Shown piece after piece: positions 1 to 9,176 of a stretch of DNA of 64,000 nt. Numbering within the stretch: position 1 is the stretch's first letter; every line of letters begins with the position of its first letter. The position numbers and the translations under genes are program-made. Under the pieces are notes generated by a model that was given only the letters and a program-made list of their open reading frames with translations, ran no database searches and was not told where the DNA came from. The DNA is from Symsagittifera roscoffensis (lineage: Eukaryota > Xenacoelomorpha > Acoela > Convolutidae), in NCBI RefSeq assembly GCF_963678635.1, contig NC_087063.1:85547574-85611573 (forward strand), given 5' to 3'.

Positions 1-220
1 CAGTCGTTTTATAACCTAGCTTAATTTTCCGTCGGTATGTTCTTCCGAGCGATTGTTGCAAATTTACAGGCCAGTATTAAATTAACTTTTCTGAAAATCA
101 AGTACAGTTGCGTATTTGAACTCTGTTTCAATTGGCAAATAGAGTGTTCATTCAATATTTTGATATATTTTGAATATACACCGCGAAATTTGAGAGGTGT
201 GCCTCAAACTTTTTTTTCAG
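1..220 (+). other. Sequence upstream of first visible kinesin exon
   Basis: AT-rich sequence with no convincing coding region. It ends in a strong acceptor-like tract, a run of eight T followed by CAG at 218-220, just before the exon with the kinesin start codon. This suggests that it is the end of an intron in the 5' UTR and that a noncoding first exon and the promoter lie to the left of the window. I see no clear TATA box or other promoter element. The alternative is that transcription starts inside this stretch. Confidence 0.45.
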
Positions 221-242
221 ATTTTTGTGTTGGAAGACAATC

Positions 243-280
243 ATGAGCGTAAAAGTTTGCCTCAGAGTGCGCCCTTCGAA
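243..280 (+). CDS. Kinesin motor, coding exon 1 (start codon, first beta strand)
   Basis: This exon encodes the first 12 residues of the kinesin plus two bases of codon 13. The peptide MSVKVCLRVRPS matches the first beta strand of kinesin motors, in which a VxVxVRVRP motif lines the nucleotide pocket. The ATG at 243 is chosen because the beta strand follows at once, as in many kinesins with very short N-termini. The exon probably begins at 221, after a T-rich CAG acceptor, giving a 22-base 5' UTR part. The donor is GTAAGA at 281, and the split codon AA+C restores N13 in the next exon. Codons here are AT-leaning, unlike the GC-rich later exons. Confidence 0.8.
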
Positions 281-716
281 GTAAGATAATTTAATTTCCA
301 ACAACATTTTTCCACTACATGATTTATGAAAACTTCGGCTCCTTTAAATTTTTCTCATTGGATTTTTTGCTACAGTTAAAGTGAACGAGTTTCACGTTCT
401 TAAATTGAACATGTGAATATGACTGAATGAAAACTTTGAACAATGCAAACTGTTTGCTTACAATTTTTAGATAACTACAATTAAGCTAATGGTTTTATTT
501 GTTTCCTATTAAAACCGATTAATGAGCTAGATTTCTGTCGAAATTTAAAGTAGTTTTTTTTTAGTTTTAACCGAAACTCCTACTGATTTATTGTTACAGG
601 AAACCTTTATTTTATTGTCTCCGTTGAATACCCATTGCTGTTTTCCGTGGTTTAAAGCTGCATCTGAATTTTTTTACTATCATATGTGAGTATTTTAAAT
701 TTTAATTGTATTTCAG
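281..716 (+). other. Kinesin intron 1 (436 bp)
   Basis: Short AT-rich intron with donor GTAAGA at 281 and acceptor TTGTATTTCAG ending at 716. It interrupts codon 13 after its second base. I see no repeat, RNA gene or coding relic in it. Confidence 0.75.
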
Positions 717-799
717 CTCTGACGAGAATTGTGATAAAAATTTTGACATATTCGAATCGACTGTCAAAGAGAAAAGGACGAATGCTGAGTATTCTTTTG
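717..799 (+). CDS. Kinesin motor, coding exon 2
   Basis: This 83-bp exon encodes residues 13-40 plus the first base of D41. It starts with the N-S-D-E-N stretch that follows the RVRP motif and ends in AEYSF. Joined to exon 3 it reads YSFD-VVYG, which matches the kinesin F-x-F-D-x-V-F/Y strand before the P-loop region. The acceptor is TATTTCAG at 716 and the donor GTTAGT at 800. By my count it is about 35% GC, far below exon 6 at about 57%. The region between RVRP and YSFD is short, so loop L2 is small. The exon is accepted because both splice phases fit (2 to 1) and it supplies a segment the motor fold needs. Confidence 0.75.
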
Positions 800-1100
800 G
801 TTAGTTACTTTAACCTTGTCAAGGGTTGTCAATTGTATTTTTTAAGTTTATTTCCACAAATTTTAAGCCACTTACTTGCGAAACGCCAACAGATTTGAAT
901 AAATATATATATGGAAAAGATTTCAATCTTGAATATCATCATCAGTTTTCCTAAAAACAGAAAAACATCAAGTACGTCCGCAAAATGAAATCTATTCAGC
1001 TGCTTTGAAAGAAAAAGCACCTATCAGTGGATAGAGAAATGATACTTCCTGGTTCCGAAAACCTATGGATACGGGTCTGATCCTCCAATTCAGATCCTTT

Positions 1101-1121
1101 AGTAGTAGTAGTAGTAGTAGT
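1101..1121 (-). repeat. (AGT)7 microsatellite, 3' tail of LINE-A
   Basis: Seven perfect AGT triplets on the + strand, reading as ACT/CTA on the LINE strand. They lie at the 3' end of the element, immediately after its 3' UTR. Several CR1-related LINEs end in short tandem repeats instead of poly(A), so this is probably the element's own tail, not a chance microsatellite. Confidence 0.75.
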
Positions 1122-1286
1122 TGAGGCTTTAGGGCTCATTGGCCCAGGGGTGTCAACCCTTCAGTTTTCAGCTGGCATGAGTTTTTGGTAGGGGTTACAC
1201 GATCCACAGGAACACAGTACACGCCAGGTGCATGTGTCTAGCTGATTGTAACTGTTTTCAAAGTAGTTGAAGTAACTTTCTGTCAG

Positions 1287-2195
1287 TTATTTTTTCGTCG
1301 GGTTGTCGCGAAACTGTTTGTGGAGTATATTGAAAAGTTTCGGGGCTCTCGTCCAGAAATTTTCGTCTGTTTTGCTGATGCGGTTTTTGTTGAGCTCGAA
1401 TTCGCTGCATTGTCTCGTGGTGCTTTCTCTCAGTGATATTAGAATTGAATTTTCACTGACGCTGTATTTACCGTCCATGACCGATTGAAGAAACAGTATA
1501 TCATGGAGTTCGATGTACATTGAGAGTGGTAAGATCTTCAGGGTACGTAGTCTCTCTTTGTATCCGATGGAGTAGTTAAGTATCCATGTAGTAGCTTTTT
1601 GTTGAACTCTTTCGATTTCCCGCATTTCGGTTTTTGATGGGTACCATACCTGCGATGCATAGGAAATGACAGGGACGACGTAACCTACATAGGCGTTCAA
1701 TTTTGTTTCGAGATTTGCATAGCATGAGATGTTACGTTTGAGGTTGAAGAAGGCTCGCCATGCTTTACCGGTCCTACGTTTAATGTTTTCGTTCCACGAG
1801 ATGTTTTTTGTCATTATCACTCCTAGGTCTTTCTGGGAGTTGACAGTGCCTAGTTTCACGCCTTTTGAACTCACAGGCTCTGTATTTCCTTTTATGCGTA
1901 GTGCCTTACTTTTTCCCATATTTAGTACCATTTGGTTTTTGAGACTCCACTTTTCAATTTCCGTTCCGAGGACAATTGCTTCTTCGTAGTTCTTTGCAAT
2001 TACTTTAAAGTCGTCGGCGTAGCCAAAAGAAGTGCTCGGTTTGACTGATTCTGGAAGATCGTTAACGTATATCAGGAACATGAGCGGACCTAGTATTGAA
2101 CCCTGTGGTACTCCACTTGTTACTGGCGTGACTGGAGATTTGCTTCTATCAATTTTAACACATTGTTTTCGTGCTGTTAGGTAGCTGGCTAGTAG
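1287..2195 (-). pseudogene. LINE-A reverse transcriptase, second half and C-terminus
   Basis: This is the C-terminal half of the LINE polyprotein, in one open frame on the - strand from about 2195 to the stop at 1287. It carries the RT motif SGVPQGSILGPL near 2095-2120, the catalytic GYADDF near 2008-2025, and a motif-D-like LNMGKSK stretch. Downstream is the typical tail with VISYASQVWYPS and IERVQQKAT, seen in CR1/jockey-like LINEs. It is out of frame with the preceding RT segment because of a small indel near 2200. Bases between the ATG-like position at 2081 and 2195 are included because the RT motif requires them. The catalytic residues are intact; only the frame is broken. Confidence 0.85.
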
Positions 2196-2203
2196 TTCAA
2201 GGA

Positions 2204-3155
2204 TTATCCGCCAATTCCCATTTCTGCAATTTTGGATATCAGTGGTTGATGTGGGACCTTGTCAAAGGCTTTACTGAAGTCTACGTATAGGACCCATAGT
2301 TCAGCGTTTTCTTTGATGTCGTTTTCCAGATAAATTTCGTTCAGAAACAACAGAAGTTGTATGATCGCTGATCTGTTTTTTCTGAAACCGAACTGTGCTG
2401 GGTGTAGTTTAGTTTCGATTGTTGGATATAATCGGTCGAAGAGTATTTTTTCAAATACCTTTGATACATTTGCCAAAAGACTGATGGGTCTGTATTGCGA
2501 TATGTCTGCCTTGTTGTTTTCTTTAAAGACTGGTGTTATTTCACTGGTTTTCCATCGGCGTGGAAATGATCCTTTATTAATGCAGGTTTGAAAAATGAGC
2601 TTTAGAGATTTTGCGAGTGATGTCGCGTGTTTCAGGATAATGTTTCCAATGTTGTCCGGACCGCATGCTTTTTTTGTTTTCAGTGATTGGAGGCATCTGG
2701 TTATTTCTTCCTCGGATAGTTTCAGGTGGTTTGTTTCTGATTTTATGTAAGTTTGTTTGCCGGTTAGTTCACCTTGTTTGCTGAAAACTTGGGTGAAAAA
2801 TTTGTTAAACAGAGAACATTTTTGTTCATTGTTTACTGCTGTTTCAGTTGTGTCCGGTGATTGATTAAGGAACATTTCGTCTGGTAGGGGATGCTTTTTG
2901 TGAATCGATTTCAAGTATTTCTGAAGATCAGACATGCGGCGGTTCTTGAATACTTTAGCTTCGAATATGGCTTGATCCATTTTGATTTCTTCGTTCAGGC
3001 TTTTTTCAGCTTTTTTGATTTTCAGGAGTAGCGAGAGTGAGTTTGCTTTTGCGTATTTACGCTTCATTGTCGCGACTATCTTCATTTGATGTGAGGTGGA
3101 TGATCTAATCCAGGGTGGAATTTCTGCCCTGTGTTTGGTGACTCGGGGTATTTTT
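2204..3155 (-). pseudogene. LINE-A reverse transcriptase, first half
   Basis: N-terminal part of the LINE reverse transcriptase on the - strand. In order it has a basic linker with PPWIRSS, the fingers motif YRPISLLANVSKVFEK, QFGFRKNRSA, and motif A LYVDFSKAFDKV near 2251-2290, whose first D is the catalytic aspartate. The frame ends at a stop at 2204 just after EMGIGG, while the next RT segment continues in another frame. Upstream the frame changes near the T8 homopolymer at 3151-3158, a likely slippage site. The order and spacing leave no doubt that this segment belongs to the same protein as 1287-2195. Confidence 0.85.
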
Positions 3156-3385
3156 TTTCTGAGGTATGATGTTCTTGAGCCATTTGTACCACTGTAACAG
3201 TAGGACGTCAATGTTGCTGTAGCAGTATGGTGTAAATGGCTGGCTGACGATTTGTTTGTTGAAATCATCCCAGTCGGTTTTCTGGTATGCGCGTTTAATA
3301 GCTGGGGTTGTTATTTTGCTCGAAGTTGGTAGGGACAAATAAGTTTTGTATGCGTGATGATCGGAACACTTTTTTCCGTTTGATG
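3156..3385 (-). pseudogene. LINE-A endonuclease end and linker
   Basis: Frame containing the last endonuclease motif CSDHHAYK, which matches the SDH active-site motif of APE-type LINE endonucleases, followed by the linker with TDWDDFNKQIV. It is out of frame with the main endonuclease segment (stop at 3398, shift in an A-rich run near 3370-3378) and with the RT segment to its left. Confidence 0.75.
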
Positions 3386-3397
3386 AGTATTGTGCTT

Positions 3398-4039
3398 CTA
3401 GTCGATAGCCGAGCTTAGCACAAGAGTCGGGTCAGTGGCAAGGAATACATCGAGGCTCCTGCCTTCGTGGCACGTGATTAGCTGATGTAGATCGTACTTT
3501 TCTAGAGTGTCCAGTATGTTGGCTTCGTATTCGTCGTTTGAGTTTAGGCTGTCCCAGTTTGCTTCTGCAAGATTTATATCTCCGGTTAGGATGAGTTGCG
3601 ATGAGTTGTCACTAAGCGAGTCATGAAGCTGTTCTAAGACGTCTTTTATGTTGTCGGGAGATGCTCTATACGGGCTGTTTTTGGGGGGATTGTAGAAGCA
3701 GCAGATTACTATCTGCTTCTGACGAGATTTGATTTCGATGGCAGCACATTCTAGTTCGGTTTTGAGTTCTATTCTGCTATGAGTTAAACCTTTCACTGCA
3801 ATGAGGACTCCGCCGTGCTTAGTGTTCTGATCCGTATTGGGTCGATCTGTTCTGTGTATTGTGTAGTTTGATAGAAAGAGGGCCTCGTCTGGTACTGCAG
3901 TTGTGAGCCATGTTTCAGTTAGACAGATGATGTCGTAGTCGTTTGTAAGAACTGCATTTGCCAATGTCATGCGTCTACTAATGTCTAGCAGGCTCCTGAC
4001 ATTGAAATTTAGAATACTGAGCGAACTTTTAGTATGTAG
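3398..4039 (-). pseudogene. LINE-A APE-type endonuclease
   Basis: This segment encodes the apurinic-endonuclease-like domain that nicks target DNA for target-primed reverse transcription. The open frame on the - strand includes ILNFNVRSL near the start (about 3990-4015), the TETWL motif with the catalytic glutamate, HGGVLIAV, and LTGDINLAEANWDS, which corresponds to the usual GDFN active-site motif. It stops with a TAG at about 3398, before the conserved SDH motif found in the next frame. An in-frame TGA at 4040-4042 separates it from the upstream small ORF. Confidence 0.85.
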
Positions 4040-4234
4040 TCATTGTTCTGGTTCTGGCGGAACATTTTCCCAGTTGTCTAGATTCTTGTCGTCAGTTTCG
4101 TTTGTGTTTTGTTGAAGCTTGAGGTTTCTGATTCGTAGACGTTTTTTGTCGTATTCGTTTTCGATCATCTTTCGGCGTAGTTTCAAAGCATCGTTTTCAA
4201 TTTTTTGGTCTTCAGGGGATAGTTCCTTGCTCAT
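4040..4234 (-). pseudogene. Small charged leader ORF of LINE-A (64 codons)
   Basis: Short ORF starting MSKELSPEDQ and rich in K, E, D, R and N, with a likely helical or coiled-coil centre around KLRRKMIENEYDKKRL. It ends at TGA 4040-4042 in the same frame as the endonuclease ORF, which follows without a gap. It could be a remnant of ORF1, a genuine N-terminal extension of ORF2 cut off by a nonsense mutation, or a leader read through at the TGA. I do not recognise a zinc knuckle or RNA-binding domain. Confidence 0.45.
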
Positions 4235-4350
4235 ATATACCTGTTTAGAGTAAGTTTTTAATTTGTATAGCGACAGCAGTATCAGCCGTCGATGGTGTTC
4301 GCTGGTTGTTTTGATTATGAGTGTTCTGTCTTTTTTGCCATCGTAGTTTC

Positions 4351-4638
4351 CACATCATTTGTGCCCACATCATTCAAGAAGAGCATTATTGAGGGACTAG
4401 TGCTCCGAATTTTCAACTGCACTTGCAACTGGGGAAAGTTTCTACAAAGGCGTGTGTAGATAAAAGTGAATTTTGGGAAAACAATTAGTACACATCGCAG
4501 TTATACAAACCGATTATGAGAAAAACAAAAGACAAAATTATAAATGGAAAAATGAACTTTCCATTGAACAACATCGCGGAAAGTCCCACATCAAAACTCA
4601 TTATAGACGTGCAGTACAGAAGAACTTAAATTGAGTAC
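4351..4638. other. Unassigned intronic spacer
   Basis: AT-rich sequence between LINE-A and the GIY-YIG-like relic. It could include the true 5' end of LINE-A or the eroded upstream part of the next element. No coding segment is recognisable. Confidence 0.4.
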
Positions 4639-4947
4639 TTGGCGCAGAAATTAAAACCATGCGTTAACGCCAGCATGATTTGGACCAACAGCAAAATGAA
4701 AGGCGCCCTCCTTTCACTGAAGATTCCAAGGCCAGAGTTAGTGCTAAGCCATGTATTTCGAATCACCTGTTCAGGTTGCAAGTCCAGCTTCGTCGTACAA
4801 AGAAGTCACCACCATCTGGCCGAACACCTCAAACACTGCGAAACCACCATGGATGAAGCAGAGGTCCTGCTTATTGACAAAACGAATTACGGAACCAAAC
4901 TTTTAACGGAGTCAATTAAAAAACATGACACTTTTATTTCAACATGA
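4639..4947 (+). pseudogene. Relic of a GIY-YIG-like retroelement C-terminus (Penelope-like)
   Basis: Open frame of about 100 codons on the + strand. The core reads FRITCSGCKSSFVVQRSHHH followed by LAEHLKHC, resembling the xYKITCxxCxxxYVGQTxRHLxxRLxEH pattern of the GIY-YIG endonuclease domain at the C-terminus of Penelope-like retroelements. The lead-in (MKGALLSLKIP) also resembles the segment just before that domain. The YVGQT and R positions have decayed to FVVQR and HHHL, and I see no RT domain nearby. It is probably an old fragment. The alternative is a chance Cys-rich ORF, though the match over about 40 residues makes that less likely. Confidence 0.45.
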
Positions 4948-5730
4948 TAAGCAAGAACAGGATGCAAGTGTAGGTCATGCAGTTTTAGTCTATTATAATA
5001 TTTATTTACTGAATAATAATGTAACAATAATAACTTTGCCTTCAATTAAATTTAAATGGTTTTTGCACGATGTTTTTCCATGTGTTGCCATAGAGGGATC
5101 TTCACTGAAGATAGATAGAAAATAATTCTCAAACTTAAATTTCAGTCTTATAGGTTAAACTGCTAATGCTAAGGTTTGCATTTGATTTGTGCTTTCAATT
5201 TGGTTCCATACTAAAACTGATTTTCTGAAAAAATAATTTTCGATATAATGGCTGCTGAATCTTTCATGGAAATATGTTTTTTATTTCTCTTGTTCTCATC
5301 AATTGTGTGGTTTTCGTACTTGACTTTGGTGTATGCTGGTAGTAGATTATGTTTGATTTTCCAAAGATGACAGACTTATTTCCAATTAAGAAACATTGAA
5401 AACGGTCGTGTTGTTCTATAGTTTAAGATCAGATGATGAATCAGATTTTCTTTTGTCACAGCAGGTCTTAAATTGCCACCTTGGTTTTTTTTCCAGGGAT
5501 TTTGTCAGATTTGTTGTTATACCGTTAGGAGTATTGCTGGGTAATGCAAATGGCTTATGACTAGCGCATTCATTAGTAGTAATCTGTTCTGGATTGTCAG
5601 CGGTCTTTTTATTGATTGTAGCAGGCCATTTTTTCTAATCTACTTATAACTTCACCTTGAAATGTAAGGAATTGATCAACAGTTACCCCTTACTACTTTA
5701 CTTGTTGTTTTTTTTCTGTTTCATTCTCAT
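4948..5730. other. AT-rich intronic DNA, nothing recognised
   Basis: No convincing coding segment, RNA gene or tandem repeat. Only short, low-complexity open frames are present. Confidence 0.5.
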
Positions 5731-6201
5731 CTAAAATAATACTGAACTTTGTATTGTTGCTTTTAGCAAGATGTTTTTGCTAAACATGATCAGTTCATTT
5801 TTGCTTGTATTGAGTTTTAAAAAGTGTCTTGTAATATACAGAGACAATTTTTGACATGATTCCTGTAATATCTGTAAAACATCATCAACGTTATTATCAT
5901 CACAAAATTGTGTGTCGTCTGCATTTTGCGCTCTTTTGCACTTTTCGGTTAAATGTTCATTTATAAAGAGTAAGTCATTTATAAAGAGTAAAATACGTAG
6001 TGGAGACTCTTGTGTAGGTCCTGTTGATTTTTTTTCCTGAAAAAGTCTAAAAAGTATAGTAACTACAGATTTGAATTCATACATATTGATGCATTTGTGA
6101 ATGCATTTAGTTATATCTGCATTTTGTGAGTTCAATTGAAATTCATATGCTGAAAGTGACGTAAATAGCACTCTCCAAGTACGAACGTGGAAATGGCTCA
6201 A
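5731..6201 (-). pseudogene. Decayed LINE reverse-transcriptase fragment (LINE-B1)
   Basis: On the - strand this frame carries a worn RT core: GPTQESPLRILLFINDL corresponds to GVPQGSPLGPLLFxxxINDL, and QNADDTQFC to the catalytic YADDTQ box with its tyrosine lost. It is followed by LKLNTSKNELIMFSK, matching the LKLNxSKTE(L/M)xxF motif D region. The YADDTQ form differs from the YADDFK of LINE-A, so this is a different family. Substitutions in catalytic positions show that it is inactive. Confidence 0.7.
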
Positions 6202-6401
6202 AAATGTGAACGATTTCTAGTTTCGAAAGTGGAATTTAATTTTTAGATTTCACGCGAAATAAAAACTTTACCTATTGATCCAATTTTTTCTAGTTAGGGT
6301 CATGTTATCAAAGAAGCGCTAATCAAAAATTTTTCCTGAAATTGAAACGGCATTTATTTTTTCTTTGAAATTCGGAAGTTCAGATTTTCTCTAGAAAGTC
6401 A

Positions 6402-6790
6402 GTGGTTTTTAATGTTCACTTGCGTTCATTGCTCTTTTCCAATCTTCGATTGGCTATGTTGTATAGGTTAAGATTAAGGGTCCCAAATTTGTACCATGCG
6501 GCTTACCTTGGTGGCAGGAGATCCAATCGGATTCTGCGTTGTTCACTACAGTTTTTTTGGCTGTTGCTCATGAAACTTTGTCTCATATTTATTGCTGTTT
6601 CAGAAAATCCCAGATCTTTCAGTTTGGTTTCTTAATGATCATGGTTTATTGAATCTAATAGAGATACGGCAACGAATGTGTTTTTATCCATTGATTTGCG
6701 GAAAAGTTCAATGCAATTTTGAGGTTATGAAACCATATTGGGTTAGTGAACAGGTTTTTCGTCAGGATATTCATTGATGTTTTTAGAATA
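6402..6790 (-). pseudogene. Second decayed LINE reverse-transcriptase fragment (LINE-B2)
   Basis: Translated in pieces on the - strand, this stretch resembles RT motif A (VAVSLLDSINHDH for the usual xxLLDxSKAFDxxxH), then KLKDLGFSETAINM, and near 6460-6530 NAESDWIS followed by GKPHGTNLGPLIL, a worn GVPQGTxLGPLLF box. Several stops and shifts break it. A second GVPQG-like box lies in 5731-6201, so the two fragments are probably from separate insertions or a duplicated element, not one linear copy. Confidence 0.5.
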
Positions 6791-7130
6791 AATTTTCAAA
6801 AATCTATTGAGTGTGCACCTGTTTTTGAGATTGGTTTATAATTCTCTGCTATTTCTGGGTACGCTTTTCTGTAAATTGGGTAACAATAGCTTTTTGAGTA
6901 TATTTGGGAACAAATTGATTTTTATGTAATCATTTGTAAGAAATGTGAGGTGTGGGCATATTTCACTGCATCCATCTTTTAGAGCTCAAGCTGGTATGTC
7001 AGGTGGTTTATTCGCATTGAGGTTTATCAGTTCTTTTTTCACTCAAATTCACTTATAAACCGGGAAAAAAATTGCTGTTTGGCATGTTTAGTTGATCTAT
7101 TGTTTCTGTTGGTTATTTCATCAGCATTGC

Positions 7131-7493
7131 TTACGTTTTTTTCTCAAAAAAGCTTCCAAATCTGGAAAATTTGTAGTTTATTAAGTTGGCCATTTTAAAG
7201 TTATTGGTTATCGTTTCACCAAAAGAGATTTTTAGCAAAGCAATTTTATTTGCTAATTTTTTAGATTTTCTGGTGTCATTTATAATGTTCCATTTTTGCC
7301 GCTCAGTTGTTTTTGGATTAAGTAATTTTGATATTAATTTGTGGTCTTTATTTAAATTAATTGTTGGTTTGTCGTTGCAAATAAAGACTATTTTTCGTGG
7401 TGCGCATTTTTTCAAGTAATTAACTATATTAGAATTGAAAATATTGAATATTTTTTCTGGGTTGTTTTGCCTGTACAAGCACTCCCAGTTCAT
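7131..7493 (-). pseudogene. LINE-B linker between endonuclease and reverse transcriptase
   Basis: Open frame of 120 codons on the - strand with NWECLYRQNNPEKIFNIF, LKKCAPRKIV, ERQKWNIINDTRKSKKLANK and IALLKISF. This pattern matches the region between endonuclease and RT of CR1/L2-like LINEs (DWxxLYxxxDPxxxFxxF, CAPxKxV, RN-containing helix). It lies between the endonuclease-like fragment at 7925-8250 and the RT fragments to its left in the right order, so it is most simply part of one degraded antisense LINE. Confidence 0.6.
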
Positions 7494-7924
7494 GTTTGTC
7501 GAGGCAGGTTTAAAATCGGTTTCTGAATATTTTAATTTATCTTAGATTTCAAGTTGACACGGTATAGTTTTATCAATTAACATTTATTCAGATACCAAAA
7601 TAGTAGCTAAAAGGTCAGTTTTAAAAGGGGGAGCGAAATTGAAAACTTTTTTTTCCAATTCCAGTCTGTAACAATATAATCATTTATAATCAATAAAGGT
7701 TTCTGAATGTGTCAGTGTTGATTGATTGGCAACTTCTAAATTACAAGGCGTTAAATTTGTCTCCAAAGACTTTTTTCGGAATTTAAATAGTTTATTTTAT
7801 AGTCTCCCAAAGGAACAATGTTCGAATTATTTGATTTTAAATCAATTCATAAAGCAAGTTCTTCGATAAATGCTATTTTTTTAGATTTTATATAATTTTT
7901 CTTAGTGTTGATTGTTCCGTTTTT

Positions 7925-8250
7925 TTAATGAATTAATTTCTTCACAGATGCTGTGATTGTTCTAAGGAGCAAGTTAAAGTCTGTGCGTAGTTTAGGGTTC
8001 AATATCTTGGGAATGCGCATCATCGTTCCTCCTCCTTTTGATTTTTTGCTCGTTACTGTTAATCTATCACATGAAAAGCGACAAAATGATTCATTATATA
8101 GGTCTTCATTTTTGTTTGCCTGTTCATTATTCAAAATAGGTGGTATTTCGTACACTACTACTAATTCAGGTTTGAACTTGTGTACAATTGTTTCTATCAG
8201 TTCCTCATGTTTCATTGACAATTCATTCAGTGTTTGAAACTTTCTCTTTT
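7925..8250 (-). pseudogene. LINE-B endonuclease N-terminus
   Basis: On the - strand the frame reads KHEELIETIVHKFKPELVVVYEIPP, corresponding to the first strand of an APE endonuclease (LxPDIICLTETWL), with the catalytic glutamate region altered. It then has FCRFSCDRLTVTSKKSKGGG, matching YxxFRxDRxxxxGGG. The rest of the endonuclease is not readable. Together with 7131-7493 it supports a second, older LINE in the same orientation as LINE-A. Confidence 0.6.
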
Positions 8251-8744
8251 AGTTTGAGTTTGTGCCATCTTGTAGTTTCAAGCATGTTATTTTGGAACTC
8301 GGATATTTACTCAGCTTTTAAAATTTTTCTCCAGTGATACTGCCCCTGTAAGAGTGGACTTTCGTGTCATTGGGCATAGTGTCGGTTGTAGTTTGCACTG
8401 TGATACTAGAACCCATAAGTAAAACTAGCGTCCTCTGGAATTTTGAACGATTCAAACTCACATATATTTGGGGCTCTGATGTTGGCGCTTAGACTACTTG
8501 ACCCATGGGTTGATCTTTCAGTTCCACTTGATGGGTCCCCAGATTTGTTGATGAAGTCGAAGATTTCCTTGTAGTCCTCCCTCTGGTCGTACCGATATGC
8601 ATTAAGTTAAGAAAGATTATTTTTTGAGTTTGTCAAATTCTTCAAAAGTCATTTTTGTGGCTAGACACAATTTTGGCTGAGTGTGACGTTATGATTTTTC
8701 TTTCTGAATTCTGGTTGATATCAGGAAAACTCGGACGCGATCCG
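8251..8744. other. Intronic DNA, possible 5' part of LINE-B
   Basis: The - strand at about 8425-8600 has an open stretch of some 57 codons (containing EDYKEIFDFINKSGDP) that could be a remnant of LINE-B ORF1, but I recognise no domain. Otherwise nothing is supported. Confidence 0.25.
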
Positions 8745-9176
8745 GAAAAGGTCATTGTACACCATTCTAGGAATCTTTGTTAATTTGCTGTTTGTTCTCC
8801 GGAATTATCGAGCAGGATTTGATTTCTTTTTTTTGTTTTTGATCTGGAATCGAAGCGGAATATTTGCATCTGGAATATATATAAATTTTCAAAATTGGAG
8901 GATTGAAAAAAATGTGGAATCGATCTATAATAGATCTGAATAAATTTACCCTATTGGAGGAAAATTTGTTACTTCAATTATGTTCTCGATCTGGAATCGA
9001 TGTGGAGTAACTGAATCTCACAGTTTAACTTTAAGTTTACAGCAATTGAGCGGAATTTTTTTTTATAAATTTGGAATCGAGCTGGAACAGATAAGTATAC
9101 ACTATTCGAGGATATTTGTTAATGTGTTGTTTTTGTTTGGAGTTCTGAGCAATTTTTCATTTACTTTTTTTTTGTT
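8745..9176. repeat. Diverged local duplication left of the satellite
   Basis: About 90 bp at 8752-8846 reappears in diverged form at 9094-9176: GTACACCATTCTAGGAATCT versus GTATACACTATTCGAGGATA, both followed by TTGTTAAT and a T-rich tract. The motif ctGGAATCGA also occurs near 8842, 8992 and 9069. This looks like an old duplication or decayed tandem repeat beside the 105-bp array. It shares no obvious sequence with the 105-bp unit. Confidence 0.4.

Larger units (their letters stand above)
1101..4350 (-). mobile_element. LINE-A, broken non-LTR retrotransposon (CR1/jockey-like superfamily)
   Basis: Nearly full-length non-LTR retrotransposon, antisense to the kinesin gene. On the - strand the order is: 64-codon leader ORF, APE-type endonuclease, linker, reverse transcriptase, C-terminal domain, 3' UTR of about 165 bp, and a microsatellite tail ((ACT)n on its own strand). 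The 3' end at 1101 is set by this tail. The 5' end near 4350 is a guess from loss of recognisable sequence, and I found no target-site duplication. Coding is interrupted by an in-frame stop at 4040-4042, a stop plus frameshift near 3380-3400, a frameshift near the T8 run at 3151-3158, and a frameshift near 2200. The copy is therefore not autonomous. Clade assignment within CR1/jockey/L2 cannot be made by eye. Confidence 0.85.

Noticed and set aside
6402-6777. + strand open frames of 61-77 codons
   Set aside because: They lie opposite the decayed LINE reverse-transcriptase fragment on the - strand, which explains the sequence better.
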